Shown: one piece after another, positions 7,794-18,000 of the stretch
Layout of the letters: each line of letters begins with the position of its first letter
Numbering within the stretch: position 1 is the first letter of the stretch
NCBI RefSeq assembly: GCF_000585355.1
Contig: NZ_KK073873.1
Coordinates: forward strand, 894,703 to 958,702
Source of the DNA: Xylanibacter oryzae DSM 17970
GTDB lineage: Bacteria > Bacteroidota > Bacteroidia > Bacteroidales > Bacteroidaceae
DNA: 64,000 nucleotides
Direction of reading: 5' to 3'
The notes under the pieces: generated by a model
Databases searched by the model: none
What the model saw: only the letters and a program-made list of their open reading frames with translations
Told to the model about the DNA's origin: nothing
Translations under genes and position numbers: made by a program

Positions 7794-9197
7794 ATGAAAC
7801 ATTTTATGGATAAAGACTTCCTGCTTGAGACAGAAACTGCGCAGGATTTATTCCACAACCATGCGGCTAAAATGCCTATTATTGATTACCATTGTCATCT
7901 TATTCCAGAAATGGTCGCTAATGATCATAAATTTAAAAGCATAACAGAATTATGGCTGGGAGGTGATCATTATAAATGGCGTGCTATGCGTACTAACGGT
8001 GTTGATGAAAAATACTGTACAGGAACTGACACATCAGACTGGGAAAAATTTGAAAAATGGGCTGAAACAGTACCATATACATTCCGTAATCCTTTGTATC
8101 ATTGGACTCATCTTGAATTGAAAACAGCTTTCGGAATAGACAAATTGTTAAGTCCGAAAACTGCTCGTGAAATATTTGACGAATGTAATGAGAAACTTAA
8201 ATTGCCAGAGTATTCTGCTAGAGGACTAATGCGTAGATATAATGTAGAATGCGTTTGTACGACAGACGATCCTATTGATGATTTGCGTTTTCACAAACAG
8301 ACACGCAAAAGTGGTTTTGAAATAAAAATGATTCCAGCATGGCGTCCTGACAAAGCTATGGCTGTTGACAATACTAAGAATTTTTCTGAATATGTAAATA
8401 AACTTGGCGAAGTTGCAGGTGTAACTGTATCAAAATTTGCTGATATGATTGATGCATTGCAGAAAAGACATGATTTCTTTGCTGCTAATGGTTGTCGTCT
8501 TAGCGATCATGGTATTGAGGAATTCTATGATGAAGAATATACAGACAGTCAGATAGAAATAATATTCGAAAAGGCTATGCGTTGCCAACAATTATCACAG
8601 CAAGAAATACGCCAGTTTAAGAATTGTATGCTGACGAAATTTGCTGAGATGGATTATGATTCAGACTGGACTCAACAGTATCATTATGGTGCAATTCGCG
8701 ATAATAATACAAAAATGTTTGAACAACTTGGTCCTGATACAGGTTTTGATTCTATCGGTGAATTCAATACAGCAAAAGCTATGAGCAGATTCCTTAACCA
8801 TCTCAATACAGAAGGTAAGCTTACTCGTACAATATTATATACATTAAACCCATGCGCCAATGAAGTTATTGCAACCATGCTTGGTAATTTTCAGGATGGT
8901 ACATGCCCTGGTAAAATTCAGTTTGGTAGCGGTTGGTGGTTTAACGACCAACTAGACGGTATGACTCGTCAGATGAATGCCTTGTCTGTTTTAGGCCTAT
9001 TGAGTCGTTTCGTTGGTATGCTAACAGATAGCCGTTCTTTCCTTTCATATCCGCGTCATGAATATTTCCGTCGTACTCTATGTAATCTTTTAGGAAATGA
9101 TGTGGAGAAAGGCCTTCTTCCTAATGATAAGGAAAATCTTTATAGAATGGTTGAAGATATAAGTTATAATAACGCAAAGAATTATTTTAATTTTTAA
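7794..9197 (+). CDS. uxaC: Glucuronate (uronate) isomerase
   Basis: Interconverts D-glucuronate/fructuronate and D-galacturonate/tagaturonate, an entry step for pectin and hemicellulose uronic acids. The 467-residue protein belongs to the amidohydrolase-like UxaC family, with the metal-site motif IDYHCHLIPEM at residue 30, VCTTDDPIDDLR near 160, and the family end motif around FGSGWWFNDQLDGM. The gene stands alone with its own promoter and terminator; uxaA/uxaB are not nearby. A pectin-type esterase lies at the other end of the window. Confidence 0.95.
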   Translation: MKHFMDKDFLLETETAQDLFHNHAAKMPIIDYHCHLIPEMVANDHKFKSITELWLGGDHYKWRAMRTNGVDEKYCTGTDTSDWEKFEKWAETVPYTFRNPLYHWTHLELKTAFGIDKLLSPKTAREIFDECNEKLKLPEYSARGLMRRYNVECVCTTDDPIDDLRFHKQTRKSGFEIKMIPAWRPDKAMAVDNTKNFSEYVNKLGEVAGVTVSKFADMIDALQKRHDFFAANGCRLSDHGIEEFYDEEYTDSQIEIIFEKAMRCQQLSQQEIRQFKNCMLTKFAEMDYDSDWTQQYHYGAIRDNNTKMFEQLGPDTGFDSIGEFNTAKAMSRFLNHLNTEGKLTRTILYTLNPCANEVIATMLGNFQDGTCPGKIQFGSGWWFNDQLDGMTRQMNALSVLGLLSRFVGMLTDSRSFLSYPRHEYFRRTLCNLLGNDVEKGLLPNDKENLYRMVEDISYNNAKNYFNF

Positions 9198-9217
9198 TTC
9201 TTTTCTTTAGAATATTA

Positions 9218-9260
9218 CGAGGGTTGATTTTCATTGATTGAATTTCAACCCTCGTTTTTA
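9218..9260 (+). terminator. uxaC terminator
   Basis: Arms CGAGGGTTGA (9218-9227) and TCAACCCTCG (9245-9254), then TTTTTAAT. Confidence 0.85.
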
Positions 9261-9288
9261 ATATAATAGAAATAAATGTTATGAAATA

Positions 9289-9320
9289 TTTGCCAAATAC
9301 AAAAATTAAGAGTAATTTTG
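9289..9320 (+). promoter_or_regulatory. Promoter of the export-lipoprotein/glmS/carAB operon
   Basis: TTTG at 9289-9292, 20-base spacer, TAATTTTG at 9313-9320. The TTG of the -7 box is in frame with the next gene but is not taken as its start. Confidence 0.65.
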
Positions 9321-9344
9321 CACCGATATAATGTATTATCACAA

Positions 9345-10157
9345 ATGACAATGACAAAAAAACACGTTTTACCTATAGCCGTTTTGACTATAGTATTGTT
9401 CTTGAGTGGTTGCTCGGGTTCCACAAAGCAGGTAGCTTATTTTCAAAATAGTGATACAATAAGCCTTGCTAAATCAAAAGTTCTTTATGATGCGCATATA
9501 ATGCCAAAAGATTTGCTTACTATTACTGTTAGCACAACAGATCAGGAAGCTGCAGTACCATTCAATTTGACAGTTCCTACAACAACATCTGCAGCTAACC
9601 GCTCTTCTTATGGACAAGCGTTGATGCAGGATTATCTAGTAGATAATGACGGCGAAATAGTTTATCCTGTAATTGGCAAAATACATGTAGGTGGATTGAC
9701 AAAGAAAGAAGCTGAAATGCTTATAGATGAGAAAATAAAGCCATATATGAGTAAGGACAACAGGCCTATTGTTACGGTAAGAATGTCTAACTATAAAATA
9801 TCCGTACTCGGTGAAGTGGACAAGCCAGGGACAATGTCAGTTGGAAATGAAAAAATCTCAATTCTAGAAGCATTAGCACAAGCTGGTGACCTGACAATTT
9901 ATGGTAAACGTGAAAATGTTAAACTAATTAGGGAAGATGCACAAGGTGAAAAACATATATATAAATTGAATTTGAATGATGCAAATTTAATAAATTCACC
10001 TTATTACTATTTGCAACAGAACGATGTAGTTTATGTTGAACCCAATAAAGCAAAAGCACAGAATTCTCAGATAGGTAGTATGACTTCTATTTGGTTCTCT
10101 GCTACAAGTATTCTTCTTTCGTTATCATCACTTTTGTATAATATCTTTAAGAATTAA
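9345..10157 (+). CDS. Wza/BexD-type polysaccharide export outer-membrane lipoprotein
   Basis: A 270-residue protein from ATG 9345. A signal peptide ends in the lipobox LSGC (Cys23), so it is a lipoprotein. Residues ~80-150 match the polysaccharide export domain (YLVDNDGEIVYPVIGKIHVGG). Residues ~150-215 form an SLBB domain (SVLGEVDKPGTM, ILEALAQAGDL). The C-terminus ends in a hydrophobic helix (ATSILLSLSSLLYNIF). Such proteins normally sit beside a Wzc-like co-polymerase and glycosyltransferases; none is present here. It is first in the glmS operon, which supplies glucosamine-6-phosphate for envelope sugars. An earlier in-frame TTG (9318) lies inside the promoter. Confidence 0.88.
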   Translation: MTMTKKHVLPIAVLTIVLFLSGCSGSTKQVAYFQNSDTISLAKSKVLYDAHIMPKDLLTITVSTTDQEAAVPFNLTVPTTTSAANRSSYGQALMQDYLVDNDGEIVYPVIGKIHVGGLTKKEAEMLIDEKIKPYMSKDNRPIVTVRMSNYKISVLGEVDKPGTMSVGNEKISILEALAQAGDLTIYGKRENVKLIREDAQGEKHIYKLNLNDANLINSPYYYLQQNDVVYVEPNKAKAQNSQIGSMTSIWFSATSILLSLSSLLYNIFKN

Positions 10158-10166
10158 TCATATTAA

Positions 10167-12011
10167 ATGTGTGGAATAGTTGGATATATAGGTAAGAAAG
10201 GCGCTTACAATATATTAATAAAAGGTCTGAAAAGACTTGAATATAGAGGTTACGATAGTGCCGGTGTTGCAATGATAAACAGTAACGGTGCATTGAACGT
10301 TTATAAGACTAAAGGAAAAGTCTGTGAGTTAGAAAATTATGTAAAAGACAAAGATATAACAGGTAACATTGGCATTGCTCACACACGTTGGGCTACACAC
10401 GGAGAACCCTCAAGTCAAAATGCTCATCCTCATTATTCTGAATCTAGAAATCTGGCTATAATTCATAATGGTATAATAGAAAACTACGCGGATCTTAAGA
10501 AGAAACTTCAAGAGAAAGGCGTTCATTTTCGTTCAGATACAGATACTGAAGTCTTAGTACAGCTGATTGAATATATTCAATTGCAAAAAAAGTTGGATTT
10601 GCTTACTGCTGTTCAATATGCGCTTAGAGAAGTTATCGGAGCATATGCTATTGCGTTGCTAGATAAAACTAATCCTAATCAAATCATTGCTGCTAGAAAA
10701 CAGAGTCCGTTAGTCGTTGGAATTGGTAAAGATGAATTCTTTTTAGGATCAGATGCAAGTCCAATTGTTGAATATACCGATAAGGTCGTTTATTTGGAAG
10801 ATGGGGCAATTGCTGTAATGCGTCTTGGGGAAGAGCTCAAAATTGTAAATATCCTTAATCATAAAATGGATACTCCTGTACAGACTATAGATATAAATCT
10901 TGGACAGATTGAAAAAGGAGGATTTCCACATTTCATGCTTAAAGAGATTTTTGAGCAACCAGAATGCATAACTAATTGCATGAGAGGACGAGTAAATACT
11001 TCTGCTAACAATGTTACTCTAAGTGCTGTAATAGATTATAAAAAACAGCTTGTTAATGCAAAGAGATTTATTATTGTTGCATGTGGAACTTCGTGGCATG
11101 CAGGTCTAATTGGAAAACAGATACTAGAATCGCTTTGTAGAAAACCGGTAGATGTAGAATATGCGTCTGAATTTAGATATAGAAATCCAGTATTAACAAA
11201 AGATGATGTAGTTATAGCAATTTCTCAAAGTGGTGAAACTGCTGATACATTAGCTGCTGTAAACATGGCAAAAGAAAAAGGTGCTTTCATCTATGGTATA
11301 TGTAATGCAATTGGCTCAAGCATACCTAGATCAACGGATACCGGATCTTATATACATGTAGGTCCTGAGATAGGCGTTGCTTCTACAAAAGCATTTACAG
11401 GTCAGGTCACTGTACTGACAATGCTCGCTTTAGCTTTAGCTAATGTAATGGGGACTATCGAAGAAAAAAAATATTTAGAGATTGTTAAAGAGTTAAGTCT
11501 TATTCCTGATAAGATGAAGGAAGTTCTTAATCTTAATGACAAAATAGAGAGTCTGAGTAGAGCATTCACGTATGCACATAATTTCCTTTATTTAGGAAGA
11601 GGATTTAGTTATCCTGTAGCCCTTGAGGGAGCCCTTAAGTTAAAAGAGATAAGTTATATACATGCTGAAGGCTATCCGGCAGCAGAGATGAAACATGGCC
11701 CAATCGCGTTAATTGATTCTGATATGCCTGTAGTAGTCGTAGCAACTCATAATGCTCTTTATGAAAAGGTTATAAGTAATATACAAGAAATAAAGGCACG
11801 TAATGCGCGGGTTATAGCCCTTGTAACAAAGGGCGACAAGACAATCAGTAAAATAGCAGATCAAGTAATAGAATTGCCTGCAACTATAGAGTGTCTTGAA
11901 CCACTATTGTCAACTATCCCATTGCAACTACTAGCTTATCATATAGCAGTATGCAAGGGAAAAAATGTGGATCAACCTAGAAATTTGGCTAAATCAGTAA
12001 CAGTAGAATAA
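10167..12011 (+). CDS. glmS: Glutamine-fructose-6-phosphate aminotransferase (isomerizing)
   Basis: Makes glucosamine-6-phosphate from fructose-6-phosphate and glutamine, the first step of UDP-GlcNAc synthesis. The 614-residue length is normal. The N-terminal glutaminase starts MCGIVGYIG, so Cys is exposed after Met removal; RGYDSAGVA and HTRWATHGEPS follow. Two SIS isomerase domains follow (ACGTSWHAG, ISQSGETADT, GRGFSYPVALEGALKLKEISY) and the C-terminus ends in KSVTVE. It is 9 bases after the export lipoprotein and 23 before the PurF-like gene. No glmS ribozyme fits in the short upstream gap. Confidence 0.97.
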   Translation: MCGIVGYIGKKGAYNILIKGLKRLEYRGYDSAGVAMINSNGALNVYKTKGKVCELENYVKDKDITGNIGIAHTRWATHGEPSSQNAHPHYSESRNLAIIHNGIIENYADLKKKLQEKGVHFRSDTDTEVLVQLIEYIQLQKKLDLLTAVQYALREVIGAYAIALLDKTNPNQIIAARKQSPLVVGIGKDEFFLGSDASPIVEYTDKVVYLEDGAIAVMRLGEELKIVNILNHKMDTPVQTIDINLGQIEKGGFPHFMLKEIFEQPECITNCMRGRVNTSANNVTLSAVIDYKKQLVNAKRFIIVACGTSWHAGLIGKQILESLCRKPVDVEYASEFRYRNPVLTKDDVVIAISQSGETADTLAAVNMAKEKGAFIYGICNAIGSSIPRSTDTGSYIHVGPEIGVASTKAFTGQVTVLTMLALALANVMGTIEEKKYLEIVKELSLIPDKMKEVLNLNDKIESLSRAFTYAHNFLYLGRGFSYPVALEGALKLKEISYIHAEGYPAAEMKHGPIALIDSDMPVVVVATHNALYEKVISNIQEIKARNARVIALVTKGDKTISKIADQVIELPATIECLEPLLSTIPLQLLAYHIAVCKGKNVDQPRNLAKSVTVE

Positions 12012-12034
12012 GGTAAAAGAAAAAGATATAATTG

Positions 12035-13930
12035 ATGGAACAACTGAAACATGAATGTGGAGTGGCAATGATAAGATTGCTAAAGCCACTTGATTATTAC
12101 CAGCAAAAGTACGGAACGTGGATGTATGGGCTTAATAAACTCTATCTAATGATGGAGAAACAGCATAATCGCGGTCAGGAAGGTGCAGGTATGGCTTGCG
12201 TGAAATTAGAAACTCAGCCTGGTAATGAATATATGTTTCGTGAAAGGGCGATGGGGGCTAATGCGATTACCGAAATATTCGGTACAGTCCAACAAAATTT
12301 TGTGAACTTATCGCCTGATCAAATTGCGAATTCGGAATATGCAAAGCGCGAATTACCATTCGCCGGCGAACTTTATATGGGCCACCTCCGGTATTCAACA
12401 ACCGGCAAGCGTGGCCTTCAATATGTCCACCCGTTTTTGCGTCGTAATAATTGGAGAGCAAAAAACCTAAGTCTTTGCGGAAACTTCAATATGACAAATA
12501 TTGACGAGATATTCAAAAAGATAACAGCTCAGGGTCAGTGTCCTCGCATATACAGTGATTCATATATTATGCTTGAATTGATGGGGCATAGGTTGGATCG
12601 TGAAGTGGAACGCAATTTCGTCGAGGCTGAACGCCAAGGCTTAAAGGGTGAAGATATCACTAGATATATAGATGATAATGTCAAAATTAGCAATGTTTTG
12701 AAAACATCGATGCCTGATTTTGATGGTGGCTATGTAGTTTCAGGTATTACAGGAAGTGGCGAATTGTTTGCTATGCGTGATCCTTGGGGTATACGACCTG
12801 CATTTTGGTATCAAAATGATGAAATAGTTGTCATGGCAAGTGAGCGTCCTGTTCTTCAGACTACATTTGAATTGGAGTGCGAGGATGTGCAGGAATTGCA
12901 ACCGGGTATGGCTCTGTTAGTTAAAAGGAATGGTGAATGTACTGTTGAGCGCATACTAGAACAGCGTGGTGATAAGGCATGTTCTTTCGAACGGATATAT
13001 TTCAGTCGTGGTTCAGACCGTGATATATATCAAGAACGTAAAAAATTAGGTGAACAATTAGTTCCTAAGATTTTAAAAGCAATAGATTTTGATACAGATC
13101 ATACAGTGTTTTCTTTTATACCTAATACAGCCGAAGTTGCTTTTTATGGCATGTTAAGTGGTTTTAAAAGATATATCAATGATCAGAAAATACATCAGAT
13201 AGAGGCACTTGATCATAAACCTACCCATGAAGAGTTATTTCAGATAATGAATCAATATGTGCGTAGTGAAAAAGTGGCGATCAAAGATATAAAACTTAGA
13301 ACGTTTATTACAGAGGGTAATTCTAGAAATGACCTTGCTGCGCATGTATATGATATTACATATGGATCTCTTGAAAAGAATATAGATAATTTGGTTGTCA
13401 TTGATGATAGCATTGTACGCGGAACTACACTTAAAGAAAGTATTATAAAAATATTGGACCGTTTGCATCCTCATAAAATAGTAATAGTAAGTTCTTCACC
13501 TCAGATACGTTATCCAGACTATTATGGTATTGATATGAGTAGACTGGAAGAATTCATAGCTTTCCGTGCTTGTATTCAACTAATACACGACAAAGGCATG
13601 TATAATCTTATTGAAGATACGTATCATAAGTGTCTGTTGGAATTAGAAAAGCCTAAAAATAAAATGCGTAACTGCGTACAAGATTTGTATAAGCCTTTCT
13701 CTGTAGAAGAATTGAATGCAAAAATGGTACAAATGTTAAGGCCAAAAGGTGTTTCTACTCCTATAGAGTTGGTTTATCAATCTATAGAAGGCCTGCATAC
13801 AGCTATACCAAACCAGAAAGGTGACTGGTACTTTACGGGTGATTATCCTACCGAAGGTGGTATGAAACTTGTAAATCAGGCATTTGTAAATTATATCGAA
13901 GAGGTATACAATAACGAACAAAAATTCTAA
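12035..13930 (+). CDS. Amidophosphoribosyltransferase-like class II glutamine amidotransferase (long PurF type)
   Basis: A 631-residue protein related to PurF, which makes phosphoribosylamine from PRPP and glutamine. The start MEQLKHECGVAM implies a seven-residue propeptide removed to expose the catalytic Cys8. The glutaminase part includes HNRGQEGAGMA and GHLRYST. The PRPP-binding loop is NLVVIDDSIVRGTTLK (about residues 450-465). It is 120-150 residues longer than classical PurF, with an extra C-terminal tail. ATG 12035 is preferred over the adjacent TTG 12032. It sits between glmS and carAB, so three glutamine-dependent enzymes share one transcript. Whether it is the purine-pathway enzyme or a paralogue cannot be settled here. 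Confidence 0.85.
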   Translation: MEQLKHECGVAMIRLLKPLDYYQQKYGTWMYGLNKLYLMMEKQHNRGQEGAGMACVKLETQPGNEYMFRERAMGANAITEIFGTVQQNFVNLSPDQIANSEYAKRELPFAGELYMGHLRYSTTGKRGLQYVHPFLRRNNWRAKNLSLCGNFNMTNIDEIFKKITAQGQCPRIYSDSYIMLELMGHRLDREVERNFVEAERQGLKGEDITRYIDDNVKISNVLKTSMPDFDGGYVVSGITGSGELFAMRDPWGIRPAFWYQNDEIVVMASERPVLQTTFELECEDVQELQPGMALLVKRNGECTVERILEQRGDKACSFERIYFSRGSDRDIYQERKKLGEQLVPKILKAIDFDTDHTVFSFIPNTAEVAFYGMLSGFKRYINDQKIHQIEALDHKPTHEELFQIMNQYVRSEKVAIKDIKLRTFITEGNSRNDLAAHVYDITYGSLEKNIDNLVVIDDSIVRGTTLKESIIKILDRLHPHKIVIVSSSPQIRYPDYYGIDMSRLEEFIAFRACIQLIHDKGMYNLIEDTYHKCLLELEKPKNKMRNCVQDLYKPFSVEELNAKMVQMLRPKGVSTPIELVYQSIEGLHTAIPNQKGDWYFTGDYPTEGGMKLVNQAFVNYIEEVYNNEQKF

Positions 13931-13946
13931 ACTATACAAAAGAATA

Positions 13947-15023
13947 ATGAAGAATGTAACATTAGTCTTGGAAGACGGAACAAAATTTCATGGAAAATCG
14001 TTTGGCTACGAGCAACCGGTAGCTGGTGAGGTTGTATTCAATACAGCAATGATGGGATATCCAGAGAGTCTCACAGACCCTTCTTATGCTGGACAATTAA
14101 TGACACTTACTTATCCATTGGTAGGTAATTATGGCGTTCCTCCATTCACAGTGGAAGAAAACAAAATTGCAACATTTATGGAAAGCGACAAAATTTATGC
14201 ATCTGCTATAATTGTTGCTGATTACAGTGAACAGTATAGCCATTGGAATGCTGTAGAGAGCCTTGCTGATTGGCTTAAACGTGAACATGTTCCTGGAATT
14301 ACAGGAATAGATACACGTGAACTTACTAAAGTTTTGCGTGAGCATGGTGTAATGATGGGCAAGATTCTCTTTGATGATCAGCCTGATAATATTCCTGATG
14401 CAGATTATAATGGTGTTAACTTCGTTGACAAGGTAAGTTGCAAGAGCATCATCAAGTACAATGAAGGAGCAGGTAAAAAAGTTGTACTTGTAGATTGTGG
14501 AGTAAAGAATAATATTATAAGATGTCTTATCAATAGAGATGTTGAGGTGATAAGGGTTCCTTGGAATTATGATTATACAAATATGGAATTCGACGGATTG
14601 TTTCTTGCTAATGGTCCTGGCGATCCTGATCTGTGTGAGGATGCTGTTAATGTAATAAGAAAGCAAATGAGTATCAATACAAAACCAATATGCGGTATTT
14701 GTATGGGTAATCAACTGCTGGCAAAGGCAGGCGGCGCATCCATATTTAAACTAAAATACGGACATCGTTCACACAATCAACCAGTAAGAATGGTTGGTAC
14801 GGATAAATGTTATATTACAAGTCAGAACCATGGATATGCTGTAGATGCATCTACATTAGGTAAAGATTGGGAAGAATTATTCGTAAATATGAATGACGGC
14901 TCAAATGAAGGTATACGTCATAAGACTAATCCTTGGTTTACTAGTCAATTCCATCCAGAAGCATGTTCGGGTCCGGTTGATACTGAATTTATGTTTGATA
15001 AGTTTGTAGAAGCTCTTCGTTAA
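13947..15023 (+). CDS. carA: Carbamoyl-phosphate synthase small (glutaminase) subunit
   Basis: Releases ammonia from glutamine for carbamoyl phosphate, feeding arginine and pyrimidine synthesis. The 358-residue length is normal. The N-terminal domain contains GEVVFNTAMMGYPESLTDPSY. The class I glutaminase domain carries the nucleophile in GICMGNQLL (Cys near 252) and the His-Glu pair in SQFHPEACSGP. It precedes carB by 19 bases. Confidence 0.97.
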   Translation: MKNVTLVLEDGTKFHGKSFGYEQPVAGEVVFNTAMMGYPESLTDPSYAGQLMTLTYPLVGNYGVPPFTVEENKIATFMESDKIYASAIIVADYSEQYSHWNAVESLADWLKREHVPGITGIDTRELTKVLREHGVMMGKILFDDQPDNIPDADYNGVNFVDKVSCKSIIKYNEGAGKKVVLVDCGVKNNIIRCLINRDVEVIRVPWNYDYTNMEFDGLFLANGPGDPDLCEDAVNVIRKQMSINTKPICGICMGNQLLAKAGGASIFKLKYGHRSHNQPVRMVGTDKCYITSQNHGYAVDASTLGKDWEELFVNMNDGSNEGIRHKTNPWFTSQFHPEACSGPVDTEFMFDKFVEALR

Positions 15024-15042
15024 ATAGAAAAATAGGAAACAT

Positions 15043-18000
15043 ATGAAAGACGATAATATAAAGAAAGTATTGCTTCTCGGTTCAGGAGCCTTAAAAATAG
15101 GAGAAGCAGGTGAGTTTGACTATTCAGGTTCGCAGGCGCTTAAAGCTTTACGTGAGGAGGGCATTTATACAGTACTTATTAATCCAAATATTGCTACTGT
15201 ACAAACTTCTGAAGGTGTTGCAGATCAGATTTATTTTCTTCCTGTTCAACCTTATTTTGTTGAACGAGTAATTGAAAAAGAACACCCTGATGGCATTTTG
15301 CTTGCATTTGGTGGTCAGACTGCTCTTAATTGTGGAGTTGAATTATTCAAGAGTGGAGTTCTTGAAAAATATAATGTTCGTGTTCTTGGTACCCCAGTAC
15401 AAGCTATTATGGATACTGAAGACCGTGAACTCTTTGTTGATAAGTTGAAAGAGATAAATGTCAAAACAATAAAGAGCGAAGCTTGCGAAGACTTAGAACA
15501 TTGCCGTAGGGCTGCAGCTGAATTAGGATATCCAGTTATCATTCGTGCTGCTTATGCACTAGGTGGTTTGGGTAGTGGATTTTGTGACAACGAAGATGAA
15601 CTTAATAAGTTGGCAGAAAAGGCATTTGCTTTTTCTCCTCAAGTATTAGTTGAAAAGAGTCTTAAAGGCTGGAAAGAAATAGAATATGAAGTAGTACGTG
15701 ACCGTTATGATAATTGTATTACAGTCTGCAATATGGAAAACTTTGACCCGCTTGGCATACATACGGGAGAGAGTATTGTTATTGCTCCTTCGCAGACTTT
15801 ATCTAACAGTGAGTACCATAAACTGCGTGCTTTGTCTATAAAGATAATTCGTCATATAGGAATAGTAGGAGAGTGCAACGTACAATATGCCTTTGATCCC
15901 AAGAGTGAGGATTATAGGGTAATAGAGGTTAATGCTCGTCTAAGCCGTTCTTCTGCATTGGCTTCAAAAGCGACAGGATATCCTCTAGCTTTTGTAGCAG
16001 CAAAACTAGGAATGGGCTATGGACTGTTTGAACTTAAAAACTCTGTAACCAAAACTACAAGTGCATTTTTTGAACCAGCTCTTGATTATGTAGTATGTAA
16101 GATTCCTAGATGGGACTTAAGCAAATTTCATGGAGTTGACCGTGAATTAGGTTCTTCAATGAAATCTGTTGGTGAAGTTATGGCCATTGGGCGTAATTTT
16201 GAAGAGGCCATCCAGAAAGGACTAAGGATGATTGGTCAAGGCATGCACGGATATGTTGAAAACAAAGAACTTAATATAGAGAATATTGACGAATCATTGC
16301 AAGAGCCTACAGATAAACGAATCTTTGTTATATCAAAGGCAATGCATAAAGGCTATACGATTGACCAGATACACGACCTTACAAAGATTGATAAATGGTT
16401 TCTTCAGAAACTTAAGCATATTATTGATATTGACGAGAAACTACGTAAATGCACAAGCGTAAATGTACTGGATAAATATTTGTTACGCGAAGCTAAAGTT
16501 TATGGCTTTACCGATTTCCAGATAGCCAGAGCTGTAGGTCTTGAAGAGGAAATACATAATATGTATAAGGCAGGACTTGTGATACGTAATCTTCGTAAGA
16601 ACTATGGTATTACTCCTGTAGTAAAGCAGATAGATACATTGGCTGCCGAATATCCTGCACAGACTAATTACCTTTATGTTACTTATGCAGGTGTTACGAG
16701 TGATGTAAAGTTTGAAAATGATAAACGCAGTATAGTCGTAATTGGTTCTGGCGCTTATCGTATTGGTAGTTCTGTAGAATTCGATTGGTGCGGTGTTCAG
16801 GCATTGAATACAATACGTAAGGAAGGTTACCGTAGTATAATGATAAACTACAATCCGGAGACGGTTTCTACCGATTATGATATGTGTGATCGCCTTTATT
16901 TTGATGAACTTACATTTGAACGTGTAATGGACATCATAGATTTGGAAAATCCACATGGAGTCATAATATCTACAGGAGGACAGATTCCTAATAACATGGC
17001 TATACGTCTTGATGATCAATGTGTGCCAATATTAGGAACATCTGCAAAAGATATTGACAATGCTGAAGACAGAGCGAAGTTCTCTTCTATGCTTACACGC
17101 AATGGAATAGATCAGCCTGAATGGAGTGCATTGACCAGTATGGATGATATAAACGTATTTATTGATAAGGTAGGTTTCCCTGTATTAGTACGTCCTTCGT
17201 ATGTTCTTTCTGGTGCAGCAATGAACGTTTGTTCTAACGAAGAAGAACTTGAGAGATTCCTTAAATTGGCTGCTAATGTCAGTGAAGATCATCCTGTTGT
17301 AGTTAGTCGTTTCATTGAGCATGCAAAGGAAGTTGAGATGGATGCAGTGGCCAAAGATGGCGATATTATTGCATATGCTATTAGCGAGCATATTGAATTT
17401 GCCGGTGTACACTCAGGTGATGCAACAATACAGTTCCCTCCTCAAAAATTGTATTGCGAGACTATTAGAAGAATAAAACGTGTCAGTCGTCAAATAGCAA
17501 AGGAATTGCACATAAGTGGTCCTTTCAATATACAATATCTAGCGCGTGAAAATGATATAAAGGTAATTGAATGTAACTTACGTGCATCTCGTTCTTTTCC
17601 TTTCGTTAGTAAAGTACTAAAGATTAATCTTATTGAACTTGCTACTAAGGTAATGCTTGGAATTCCGGTTGATAAACCTAATAAAAACTTGTTCGATCTT
17701 GACTATGTAGGTATTAAGGCTAGTCAATTTTCATTCAACCGACTCCAAAAGGCCGATCCTGTACTTGGAGTTGATATGTCATCAACAGGTGAGGTTGGTT
17801 GCCTAGGTGATGATACTACACAGGCTCTATTAACTAGTATGCTGTCTGTTGGGCACAGAATACCTAAGAAGACAATCTTACTTTCAACGGGCTCTGCAAA
17901 ACAAAAGGCTGAAATGCTTGATGCTGCTAAAATGCTTGTTGAACATGGATATAAAATATATGCTACAGGCGGTACATCTAAGTATCTTAAAGAAAATGGT

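Noticed and set aside
9318..9344. In-frame TTG start for the export lipoprotein at 9318
   Set aside because: The TTG lies in the TAATTTTG -7 box; ATG 9345 starts a proper lipoprotein signal peptide.
14097..14714. Long antisense frame (205 codons) within carA
   Set aside because: Shadow of the carA reading frame; no family features, and carA is clearly coding.
16483..17019. Antisense frame (178 codons) within carB
   Set aside because: Shadow frame in a conserved gene, rich in Ile/Tyr/Thr as expected from the opposite strand of AT-rich coding sequence.
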